In this document: positions 26,384-33,296 of the stretch, piece by piece | Layout of the letters: every line of letters starts with the position of its first letter | Numbering within the stretch: the first letter of the stretch is position 1 | Assembly: GCA_000739515.1 (NCBI GenBank) | Contig: DF820460.1 | Location: 450,533 to 483,828 of the forward strand | Source of the DNA: Candidatus Moduliflexus flocculans | Lineage (GTDB): Bacteria; Moduliflexota; Moduliflexia; Moduliflexales; Moduliflexaceae | Reading direction: 5' to 3' | Length of the DNA stretch: 33,296 bases | The notes under the pieces: generated by a model | Seen by the model: the letters and a program-made list of their open reading frames with translations, nothing else | What the model was told of the DNA's origin: nothing | Databases searched by the model: none | Translations under genes and position numbers: made by a program

Positions 26384-27759
26384 GCCATGAACTCCGCACG
26401 CCGCTCAACTCGATTTTAGGCTACGAGCAAATTCTGGAAAAAGCCGACAACCTGCATGACCGCCAGCGCGAAGGCATCCGCACGATCCGCGAAAGCGGCG
26501 AACACCTGCTGACGCTGATTACCGACATTCTCGACATGTCGAAAATCGAGGCCGGGCGCATGGATGTGCGCCCGCAGGAATTTCATCTTCACGAGTTTCT
26601 GAAACAGATCGCTAAGATGATCCGGGTACGTGCCGAACAAAAGCGGGTCAGTTTCGTGCTTGGGCTTGATCCGATGCTGCCGGAATATGTTGCCTCTGAT
26701 GAGCGCCGGCTGCGGCAGGTGTTGGTCAATTTGTTAGGCAACGCAATTAAATTTACCGATCAGGGGCGCGTCAGCCTGAATGTCACCTGTTCGAACGCCG
26801 AGGCCGACCGCTTGTTGCTCCGTTTTGAAATCGCCGACACCGGCGTCGGCATCGCTTCAAATGATCTCTCAAAATTATTCGAGCCATTCCGGCAGGTCGG
26901 GGCGCGGCGCTATGCCGCCGAAGGGACGGGGCTGGGCCTCGCCATCAGCGCGAAATTCATCGAACTCTTAGGCGGCTCGTTGCAGGTGGAAAGCGAATTC
27001 GGGCGCGGCAGCCGCTTCTGGTTCGAACTGCCGGTCAAGACCTTCTCGGCGCATGAAGCGCTTGCCGCTGAATATTTCGCCGATGATGTGAAGGGATATG
27101 CCGACACGCGCCGCGCCATCCTTGTAGTGGATGATAAGGCGGCGAATCGGGCGGTTCTGGTGAATATGCTGGAGCCATTGGGCTTTCAGATGCTTGAGGC
27201 TGATGATGGCGTCTCCGGGTTGGAAGTCGCGTTGGCTCGCCGCCCGGATTTGATCTTGTTAGATTTGCGGATGCCGGGCATGGATGGTTTTGAAATGGCG
27301 CGTCAACTGCGATCTCAGCCCGTCGGGCAGGCGCTCAAAATTGTGGCCGTCTCCGCCAGCGTGCAAGGCGACATCAAGCAACTCAGCCTTGACGCCGGGT
27401 GTGATGATTTTTTAGGCAAGCCGGTCATGCTGGACGAATTGCTGTGGATGTTGGCCGCGCAGCTTGGCATTACCTGGCTTATGGCAGATCAGTCGCCGAT
27501 GAGCGAGAACGACACGCCGGCGACATTTCAAGAGCCTGAATCAGCGAGGGCGCTGCCGCCGGAATGGACAGCGCGCATGATTGAAGACGCCGAACGCGGC
27601 GATATTCGCGCGATTTCCAAACTAATTGATCAGCTTGCGGCGCGTGATCGCCAGTATGCGCCGCTCGTGGAGCAGTTGCGCCAATTAGCGAAAAGTTTTC
27701 AGGTAGATGCGATTTTAGCAATCGTGCGCGGCATGGAGAACGATAAGAATTGTTCATAA
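26197..27759 (+). pseudogene. Kinase and C-terminal receiver of the split hybrid kinase
   Basis: Clear homology in this frame begins near 26150 (KDGSYRWLDWNAAP), before the first ATG at 26197. End of PAS4 (FAIARDITERKAAED), coiled coil, HisKA with FLANMSHELRTPLNSILGYE, HATPase (LLGNAIKFTDQG, DTGVGIAS, GTGLGLAI), receiver (ILVVDDKAANRAVLVNMLE, LILLDLRMPGMDG) and a helical tail (AERGDIRAI to FQVDAILAIVRGM). The catalytic part is intact over 520 residues and might still be made from the internal ATG, though no good ribosome site is visible there. Shares long near-identical stretches with the genes at 17632 and 28887. Confidence 0.88.
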
Positions 27760-27825
27760 GCAGGGATGATTTGTAGATGCGAGCATGAGGCAAACCGTTG
27801 CTTTTCAGTTCCGTAGGAGCTATGC

Positions 27826-27934
27826 GTCCTCGTTCCACGCTCCGCGTGGAATGGGCAAACCGCCGCTCTGCGGCGAGATTGGACGCGGAGCGTCCGGGCA
27901 GGTTGTTCCACGCAGAGCCTTGGCACTCCGGCAC
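27826..27934. repeat. Palindromic mosaic repeat family E, copy 2
   Basis: Contains three small hairpins in a row: TTCCACGCTCCGCGTGGAA, CGCCGCTCTGCGGCG and GGACGCGGAGCGTCC, then GTTCCACGCAGAGC. It ends about 12 bases before the ribosome site of the solute-binding protein gene, so it makes up much of that gene's leader. Matches the block order at 17320-17427. The rest of 27760-27953 shows no gene. Confidence 0.7.
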
Positions 27935-27959
27935 GCTGACATTTTAAGGAGGCATGTTC

Positions 27960-28826
27960 ATGCCAAAACGCAAACGCATGATGATGACAGGCGCGCTCAT
28001 TTTCGCGATGGCGGCGCTTATCGCCTGGGGCGCGTTTGAGCGCCGCGATCAGTCTTTTGCCCGCCTGCAACGCGCTAACGTGATTCATATCGGCTATGCG
28101 GTTGAAGCGCCATTTGCGTTTTTAGAGGCGGGAGACGTGACCGGCGCGTTTCCCGAAATTGCGAAACGGGTCGCCAATGCCCTCGGCATTGCGCGAATTG
28201 AATGGATGCAGGCCGATTTCGACGCGCTGATTCCGGCGCTGGAAGCGGGGCGGATTGACGTGATTGCCGCCGGGTTGTTTATCACGCAAGAACGCGCGCA
28301 GCGCGTCGCGTTTTCCGAACCCGTCATTCGCGTCCAGCAAAGCTTGCTTGTGCAAAAAGGGAATCCTCGCGGCCTTCATTCGTATCAGGCCGCAGCCACG
28401 CGGGCGGATGTCAGCATCGCAGTGATCGCCGGAGCGGTGGAAGAAACGATTCTGCGGCAGATAGGCGTCCCCGACGCGCAGATTATCGTTGTGCCGGACG
28501 CGCTGACAGGCCACGTCGCCGTGAAATCAGGGATGGTAGATGGATTGGCCTTATCCGCGCCGACGATTCGCTGGATGGCGCTTCGTTCTCCCCTGACATC
28601 CACAGAGGTGGCCGCGCCATTCGAGCAGCCTGATTTGCCATTTTTTAAAAAAATCGGATATGCCGCGTTTGCGATTCGGCAAACAGATCGCCGCCTGCTT
28701 TCGGCATGGAATCGAGCGCAGAGCGATCTGATGAAGGAAGGTGATTACTTAGCGCTGCTGACGGCGTTCGGTTTTGACGAAACCGAATTGCCAGAGAATA
28801 TCACCACAAAGGAACTATCCATGTAG
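27960..28826 (+). CDS. Family 3 solute-binding protein, EhuB-like
   Basis: 288 residues from ATG 27960, which has AAGGAGG (27946-27952) 7 bases before it; the in-frame ATG at 27954 would be only one base away. A basic start and hydrophobic segment (about 8-25) indicate export or membrane tethering; no lipobox cysteine is seen. The mature part has the two-lobe pattern of amino-acid/ectoine-type binding proteins: VIHIGYAVEAPFAFLE, GAFPEIAKRVANALGI, LIPALEAGRIDVIAAGLFIT, RAQRVAFSEPVI, LLVQKGNPRGLHSY. The nearest family I recognise is EhuB (ectoine/hydroxyectoine uptake), but the ligand cannot be fixed from sequence. No ABC permease or ATPase is nearby. The next gene is a membrane kinase, so a sensing role is plausible. 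The stop TAG is the first part of a hairpin. Confidence 0.85.
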   Translation: MPKRKRMMMTGALIFAMAALIAWGAFERRDQSFARLQRANVIHIGYAVEAPFAFLEAGDVTGAFPEIAKRVANALGIARIEWMQADFDALIPALEAGRIDVIAAGLFITQERAQRVAFSEPVIRVQQSLLVQKGNPRGLHSYQAAATRADVSIAVIAGAVEETILRQIGVPDAQIIVVPDALTGHVAVKSGMVDGLALSAPTIRWMALRSPLTSTEVAAPFEQPDLPFFKKIGYAAFAIRQTDRRLLSAWNRAQSDLMKEGDYLALLTAFGFDETELPENITTKELSM

Positions 28827-28850
28827 GTCGAAACTGGAGTTTCGACCTAC
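28823..28850 (+). terminator. Perfect hairpin starting in the stop codon of the binding-protein gene
   Basis: GTAGGTCGAAACT, two central bases, then AGTTTCGACCTAC: a perfect 13-bp inverted repeat whose TAG is the stop codon of the gene before it. No T-run follows, so it may weaken read-through or protect RNA rather than terminate. The kinase gene starts 37 bases later. Confidence 0.6.
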
Positions 28851-28886
28851 GCCGCAGCGCATGCATCTGTGTTCAGGGGAAATTTT

Positions 28887-31800
28887 ATGATCATGAACCA
28901 TATCCGTCATATTGTAAAACCAGCGATTCAGCGCCTCGCAAAATCGCATTTCTGGGTCTGGGTGATTGTGGGGCTTTCCGCGCTGGTATGCGTCTTGATC
29001 GCCGGAATCTCTGTTCGCCATCAGTGGATTCTTGAAGAGCGGATTCAAATGATCGGGGCGCTCCGGCAGGTGCGTATTGATTTAGCTGATGGACTGCTAC
29101 AGATCGCGCTGGCAGACGATGAGAATTCGCCCTATTCGCGTGAACAGGGGATGGCGCTGCTCAGGCAGACGTCCGTAGAATTTTACGCAATGGCCGCTAA
29201 ATTAGACCAATCTGAGGAATTGGTCACGGTGTTTCAACGCGACGCGTTAACGTTTGAAGAGGCGCTTGCGGCATGGAGCGCGGCAAACACGCCAACAACC
29301 GACATGAGCCTGCGGATTGCGTCTGCCGCCCTTATCCGCCGGGCGCGTGCGCTGGATCGGCTTCTTGTCGCGCGATTGCAGGAGATCACGCATGATTTTC
29401 ACGTGGCGTTTAACGCGATTTTAAGCGGCGCAGCGCTCTTATTGATGGGGATATGCGTCGTGGTCTATTTTATCGAACGCGCCCTGCGAAAAGCGCATGA
29501 CGAGCTTGAACAACGCATCGCGGAACGCACGGCGGAATTAGCCGCTGCCAATTCGCGTTTAGAATATACGCTGACCAATACGCAGGCGTTGTACCAGGTG
29601 GCGCGGGCGCTGATTGAAATCGAACACATGCAGGAGATGTTGCAGCAAGCCGCCGATGTCGTGGCGCGCGTGTTGGATGTGCATCGCGTGTTAATCATCA
29701 CTTTCGACCTGAACGCTCGCCAGGTGACGGGATATTATCGAGGCGGAGTAGGGAAAGATGCCATGCCGCACATTCCTTTTAACGAATTGTTAGAGGGGTT
29801 AAGCGGGTGGGCGCTGCGGGAATTGACGCCGGCGCTCTCGCCGAAAGATGCGCCTGATCCGCGTGAAAGCGAAGCGGTGCAGCGGCGGCGGCGCGAGACA
29901 GGCTTCGGCTCAATTATTGTCGCTCCGCTATTGTATCAAGATCGGGCCTTGGGGACGATTACGTTGATCAATCGCCCGGAGCAGCGCGATTTCACCGAGA
30001 ATGACGTTGAGCTAGTGCAGGCGATGGCGAGCCAGATTGCGATGGCGCTCGAAAATAACCGGCTTTATCAACAATTAACGAGCGAAATCGCTGAGCGCCG
30101 GGAGGCTGAAGCGGCGCTGCAACATGCCCGCGATGAATTGGAACAGCGCGTTCGCGAGCGCACGACAGAATTAACGGCGGCGAATGCGGCGTTGAAACAG
30201 GAAATCGCGGAGCGCGAGCAGGCGGAGCAATCGCTGCGCCAGGAGCGCAATCTGCTGACCACGTTGATTGATACGCTGCCGGATTACATCTATTTTAAAG
30301 ATACAGCGGGGCGCTTTTTGCTTGCAAACCGCGCGGTTGCCTGGATGATGGGCGCGCGCGATCCGAAAGAATTGCTTGGGAAAACCGATTTCGACTTTTA
30401 CTCCCAAGAACTAGCGGCGCAATATTATGCTGACGAACAGGCCATTATCAGATCAGGCAAGCCATTGCTGAACGATGAAGGCATCCAACATGCCGCCTCT
30501 GGAGAGCGTCCCTGGATTCTTACCACCAAAGTACCGCTGCAAACCGATGACGGTGTCGTCACTGGAATTGTTGGAATCGGGCGCGATATTACTGCCTTGA
30601 AACAGGTAGAGCAGGCGCTCCGCGAGAGCGAGCAGCACTATCGCACCTTGTTCGAAACCATGACGCAGGGAGTGGTATATCATGCCGCTGATGGGCGCAT
30701 TATTGAGGCGAATCCGGCGGCTCAACGCATTTTGGGGTTGACCTTAGATCAGTTGCAAGGCCGCACTTCGATGGACCCGCGCTGGCAGGTGGTTCATGAA
30801 GATGGCGCGGAATTTCCTGGCGAGACGCATCCGGCAATGGTGGCGCTGCGGACTGGCAAAGAAGTGCTGGGCGTGATGATGGGCGTCTATGCGTCGGGGC
30901 ATGAAGGAGTTCGTTGGATTCGCGTCAACGCGATCCCGCAATTTCAACCGGGAGAGGCCGCGCCGTATCAGGTTTATGCGATATTCGAAGATGTAACCGC
31001 GCAGAAATTAGCTGAAGATGGCTTATTGCAGGCGCAAGCCGAATTAGAAGAGCGCGTGCGGCAGCGGACGGCAGCATTGGAACAGGCGACCATTGCCGCC
31101 GAATCCGCCAATCGCGCCAAAAGCGAATTTCTGGCGATAATGAGCCATGAACTCCGCACGCCGCTCAACGCGATTTTAGGCTACGCGCAATTGCTGAAAC
31201 AGGCGGAAAACCTCAGCGCGAAACAGCACGATGAATTAACGATCATTCATCGCAGCGGCGAGCATCTGCTGACGCTGATTAACGACATTCTGGATTTGTC
31301 GAAAATCGAAGCCGGAAAATTCGAGCTTGAGCCAACGGAATTTTCGCTGCCGTCCATGCTTGCCAGCTTGATTGACATGACGCGCCTGCGGGCCGAGCAG
31401 AAAGGCTTGACCTTCACGGCGACTCCCTTAGAAGAGATGCCGTTTTCAGTGGTGGGGGACGAAAAGCGGCTGCGGCAGGTGTTATTGAATCTTTTAGGGA
31501 ACGCGGTCAAATTTACGCAGCAGGGAGGCGTCACGCTGCGTGTCGCCTGCTCGCTGTCTTCGACTGGCAGCGAGCCGGAGTCTCCGACGCCAGTTCCCGC
31601 CGCGTCATGCGCGATTCGCTTTGAAGTCCAGGATACCGGGAACGGAATCCCGCCGGAACAGATCGAAGAGATTTTTCAGCCATTTCACCAGTTGAAAGAC
31701 CGGCGTTTGCACGTTGAGGGAACGGGATTGGGCTTGCCGATCAGCCGCCGATTAGTGCGGAAAATGGGGAGCGAACTCTTCGTGCAGAGCGCGCCGGGGC

Positions 31801-32537
31801 AGGGTTCGGCCTTCTGGTTTGAAGTTCAGCTTCCATGTTCAACAACCATCCCGAACACGCACGCGTCCGACCTGCGCCAGATTATCGGCTATGCTGGTGA
31901 ACGCCGGAACGTGATAATTGTGGATGACGTGGCGGAAAATCGCTTGTTGCTGCGCGATCTGCTGGAACCGCTCGGCTTTGAGATTTGTGAAGCAGACAAT
32001 GGGGAGGCGGCGCTGCGTTTGTTAGAACGCTTTCATCCAGATGTCATTCTGCTGGATGCGCTGATGCCGGTAATGGACGGGCTGGAAGCCGTTCGGCAGA
32101 TTCGCCGCCTGCCGGAGTTCGCGCAGACGCTGGTAATTATGATTTCGGCCAGTGCGTTTGAGACGAATCGTCAGGAGTGCTTAGAGGCCGGGAGCGATGC
32201 CTTTTTAGCCAAGCCGGTCTCACAGGAAGACTTGTTTGAGATTTTGCGGACGCATTTGGCGTTGGAGTGGGTGTATGACGCAACCTCCTCGGATCGCGTT
32301 GAGGATGAAACGCCGGTTGGCGAACTCGTCTGGCCGCCTGACGATGAGCTTGAACGCCTGTTCAAATTAGCGGAGCGCGGATCGCCTGCCGGCATTCATG
32401 ATTGGCTTGCCGCCATGAATAATCGCGAGCCGGTGTATCTCCCATTTATCGAAATGATTCAACAATTTGTCAAAAACTTTCAAATGGAAGAGATTTGTCA
32501 GTTTATCCAGAAACACCAGAATCAAGCGGCAATGTAG
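28887..32537 (+). CDS. Membrane hybrid sensor kinase: two TM, GAF, two PAS, HisKA, HATPase, receiver
   Basis: 1216 residues from ATG 28887; an in-frame TTG at 28869 is less likely. TM1 at about 22-43 (HFWVWVIVGLSALVCVLIAG), a periplasmic mostly helical sensor region (about 44-170), TM2 at about 173-198, a coiled coil ELEQRIAERTAEL, GAF (about 230-390; QARALIE-like start, FGSIIVAPLLYQDRALGTI), a second coiled coil, PAS (about 455-570) and PAS (about 575-700). HisKA has H754 (IMSHELRTPL). HATPase has LLNLLGNAVKFT, DTGNGIPP and GTGLGLPI. The receiver has D1057 (VILLDALMPVMDG), then the helical tail (AERGSPAGI to FQMEEICQFI). Its placement right after a lone binding protein suggests that protein may present a ligand to the periplasmic sensor. 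The stop TAG belongs to a family C repeat. Confidence 0.93.
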   Translation: MIMNHIRHIVKPAIQRLAKSHFWVWVIVGLSALVCVLIAGISVRHQWILEERIQMIGALRQVRIDLADGLLQIALADDENSPYSREQGMALLRQTSVEFYAMAAKLDQSEELVTVFQRDALTFEEALAAWSAANTPTTDMSLRIASAALIRRARALDRLLVARLQEITHDFHVAFNAILSGAALLLMGICVVVYFIERALRKAHDELEQRIAERTAELAAANSRLEYTLTNTQALYQVARALIEIEHMQEMLQQAADVVARVLDVHRVLIITFDLNARQVTGYYRGGVGKDAMPHIPFNELLEGLSGWALRELTPALSPKDAPDPRESEAVQRRRRETGFGSIIVAPLLYQDRALGTITLINRPEQRDFTENDVELVQAMASQIAMALENNRLYQQLTSEIAERREAEAALQHARDELEQRVRERTTELTAANAALKQEIAEREQAEQSLRQERNLLTTLIDTLPDYIYFKDTAGRFLLANRAVAWMMGARDPKELLGKTDFDFYSQELAAQYYADEQAIIRSGKPLLNDEGIQHAASGERPWILTTKVPLQTDDGVVTGIVGIGRDITALKQVEQALRESEQHYRTLFETMTQGVVYHAADGRIIEANPAAQRILGLTLDQLQGRTSMDPRWQVVHEDGAEFPGETHPAMVALRTGKEVLGVMMGVYASGHEGVRWIRVNAIPQFQPGEAAPYQVYAIFEDVTAQKLAEDGLLQAQAELEERVRQRTAALEQATIAAESANRAKSEFLAIMSHELRTPLNAILGYAQLLKQAENLSAKQHDELTIIHRSGEHLLTLINDILDLSKIEAGKFELEPTEFSLPSMLASLIDMTRLRAEQKGLTFTATPLEEMPFSVVGDEKRLRQVLLNLLGNAVKFTQQGGVTLRVACSLSSTGSEPESPTPVPAASCAIRFEVQDTGNGIPPEQIEEIFQPFHQLKDRRLHVEGTGLGLPISRRLVRKMGSELFVQSAPGQGSAFWFEVQLPCSTTIPNTHASDLRQIIGYAGERRNVIIVDDVAENRLLLRDLLEPLGFEICEADNGEAALRLLERFHPDVILLDALMPVMDGLEAVRQIRRLPEFAQTLVIMISASAFETNRQECLEAGSDAFLAKPVSQEDLFEILRTHLALEWVYDATSSDRVEDETPVGELVWPPDDELERLFKLAERGSPAGIHDWLAAMNNREPVYLPFIEMIQQFVKNFQMEEICQFIQKHQNQAAM

Positions 32538-32720
32538 GGGCGAACCCCCGTGTTCGCCCGAATAACAGGCGGACTGTGTCATTGCGCGGAGCGTCAGCGA
32601 CAACGCAATCTTGCTGAATCGAGGGATTGCTTCATCGTTGTCACTCCTCGCAATGACAAAACGTAACAGCCTTGCCGTGTTCGCCTGAATAACAGGGCAG
32701 ACACAGGGGGCTGCCCCTAC
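32534..32720. repeat. Family C repeat interrupted by family A copy 4
   Basis: Outer ends GTAGGGGCGAACCCCCGTG and GGGGGCTGCCCCTAC match the uninterrupted 60-bp copy at 24038-24097. Between them, 107 bp (32570-32676) containing family A (core 32577-32658) is inserted. The insertion is bracketed by a 20-bp direct repeat, GTGTTCGCCCGAATAACAGG (32550-32569) and the same with one change at 32677-32696. The first TAG is the stop codon of the preceding kinase. Confidence 0.85.
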
Positions 32721-32759
32721 AAGGCATTATCCGTCAATTAAAAGAATAGGAGGCGCATA

Positions 32760-33167
32760 ATGGAAGAAATTCGTCCCACGATTTTAGCGGTTGATGATCA
32801 TCCCGCGAATTTGAATTTGTTGTTCGATTTGTTGAGTGATGCCGGGTTTGATTTGTTAGTCGCGCAGTCTGGCGAAAGCGCGTTAAGTCGCGCCGAAAAA
32901 ACCACGCCGGATATTATTTTGTTAGATGTCATGATGCCGGGTCTGGACGGTTTCGAAACCTGCCGGCGGCTCAAAGCGAACCCGCACACGCAGAAGATCC
33001 CCGTTATTTTTATGACCGCGTTGTCAGACACGGTGGATAAAGTGACCGGCTTCGAATTGGGCGCGGTAGATTACATCACAAAACCGATTCAGGCTGAGGA
33101 AGTGTTGGCACGGGTGCGGACGCATTTGACGATTCAACGGCGTAACTACACAGGCATCATATTCTGA
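32760..33167 (+). CDS. Response regulator receiver protein, probably truncated at its C end
   Basis: 135 residues; AGGAGG lies 5-6 bases before the ATG. Receiver with a DD pair in ILAVDDHPANLN, acceptor aspartate in IILLDVMMPGLDG, T in FMTALSD and K in YITKPIQ, so a complete receiver. Close relatives (including the protein at 16190) continue after RVRTHLTIQ with a coiled coil and an output domain. Here the frame reads RRNYTGIIF and stops, while the DNA becomes AT-rich. It is either a stand-alone receiver or the stub of a receiver-kinase or receiver-HD-GYP gene lost after about 33140. The missing coiled coil favours truncation. Confidence 0.85.
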   Translation: MEEIRPTILAVDDHPANLNLLFDLLSDAGFDLLVAQSGESALSRAEKTTPDIILLDVMMPGLDGFETCRRLKANPHTQKIPVIFMTALSDTVDKVTGFELGAVDYITKPIQAEEVLARVRTHLTIQRRNYTGIIF

Positions 33168-33216
33168 TAAAATTTTACTTGATTTTAGTCAAGAAACACG
33201 AGTATAAAAATGTTCT

Positions 33217-33296
33217 ATGGAAACACCTGTCATTGTCGTCTCTACCATTGAAGATCTGCCGCAAGCCCTTCGGATGATCGAAGACCTGTTGGGGGG
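33217..33296 (+). CDS. Unidentified protein, N-terminal 26 residues only
   Basis: Open frame from ATG 33217 to the window edge, reading METPVIVVSTIEDLPQALRM and six further residues. I do not recognise a family. Upstream, TTGATT (33180-33185), an 18-base spacer and TATAAA (33204-33209) resemble a promoter, but it would place transcription start nearly at the ATG, and no ribosome site is visible. Could be a leaderless gene or a chance frame. Confidence 0.35.
   Translation, partial: METPVIVVSTIEDLPQALRMIEDLLG

Noticed and set aside
32335..32520. C-terminal tail as a histidine phosphotransfer (Hpt) domain
   Set aside because: No conserved HxxK-type histidine shared by the three tails; only the general helical character matches.
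1..33296. tRNA, rRNA or phage genes
   Set aside because: No cloverleaf-like sequence, rRNA signature, integrase or phage structural gene could be recognised on either strand.

Overview
Organism. The window reads as a diderm bacterium with a large signalling repertoire, a V/A-type ATPase and many small palindromic repeats. A candidate phylum such as KSB3/Modulibacteria would fit the combination of repeats and PAS-rich kinases, but this is a low-confidence guess from general resemblance. The first ~1.1 kb (lptD fragment) looks joined to the rest by a short overlap and may come from another replicon or organism (assembly chimera), so it should not be used to infer the host.

Layout. 1-2963: 3'-truncated lptD running into a 5'-truncated class A penicillin-binding protein (PBP1A). 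3159-5096 (minus): receiver-PAS-PAS histidine kinase. 5460-14402: complete V/A-type ATPase operon in the order G/H-I-K-E-C-F-A-B-D (the Enterococcus hirae ntp order), behind a near-consensus promoter. The proteolipid K subunit carries nearly all the polar residues of the known Na+ site, so a sodium-coupled enzyme is predicted. A terminator-like hairpin lies between B and D, and a pair of mutually exclusive stems lies before A. 14403-15092: about 690 bp packed with repeats. 15093-17257: translationally coupled receiver-kinase and receiver-HD-GYP genes. 17632-32537: a run of PAS-rich kinases, several damaged: an intact hybrid kinase (17632), a kinase broken by an amber codon and a frameshift (21627-23875), an N-truncated Rcp1-like response regulator (24135-24374), a hybrid kinase broken by a MITE and a second frameshift (24334-27759), then an EhuB-like solute-binding protein (27960) directly before a membrane hybrid kinase (28887). 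32760-33167: truncated response regulator. 33217 to the end: an unidentified partial gene.

Repeats. At least six families are visible. Family B is a ~154-bp MITE with 13-bp terminal inverted repeats (CTNATGTTACGCA) and 7-bp target duplications. It has three copies, one of which split a receiver domain. Family A is a ~80-bp palindrome (TGTCATTGCG...CGCAATGACA) with four copies, one read in frame inside the ATP-binding domain of a kinase and one nested in another repeat. Family C (GTAGGGGCG...CGCCCCTAC) supplies the stop codons of two kinases. Families D, E and F are further palindromic elements.

How it works together. Apart from the ATPase and the cell-wall/envelope fragments, nearly all genes are receiver, PAS or HisKA/HATPase proteins, consistent with phosphorelay and possibly c-di-GMP signalling. 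The repeated domain order, near-identical HisKA blocks and several broken copies suggest growth by duplication followed by decay driven partly by the small mobile repeats.
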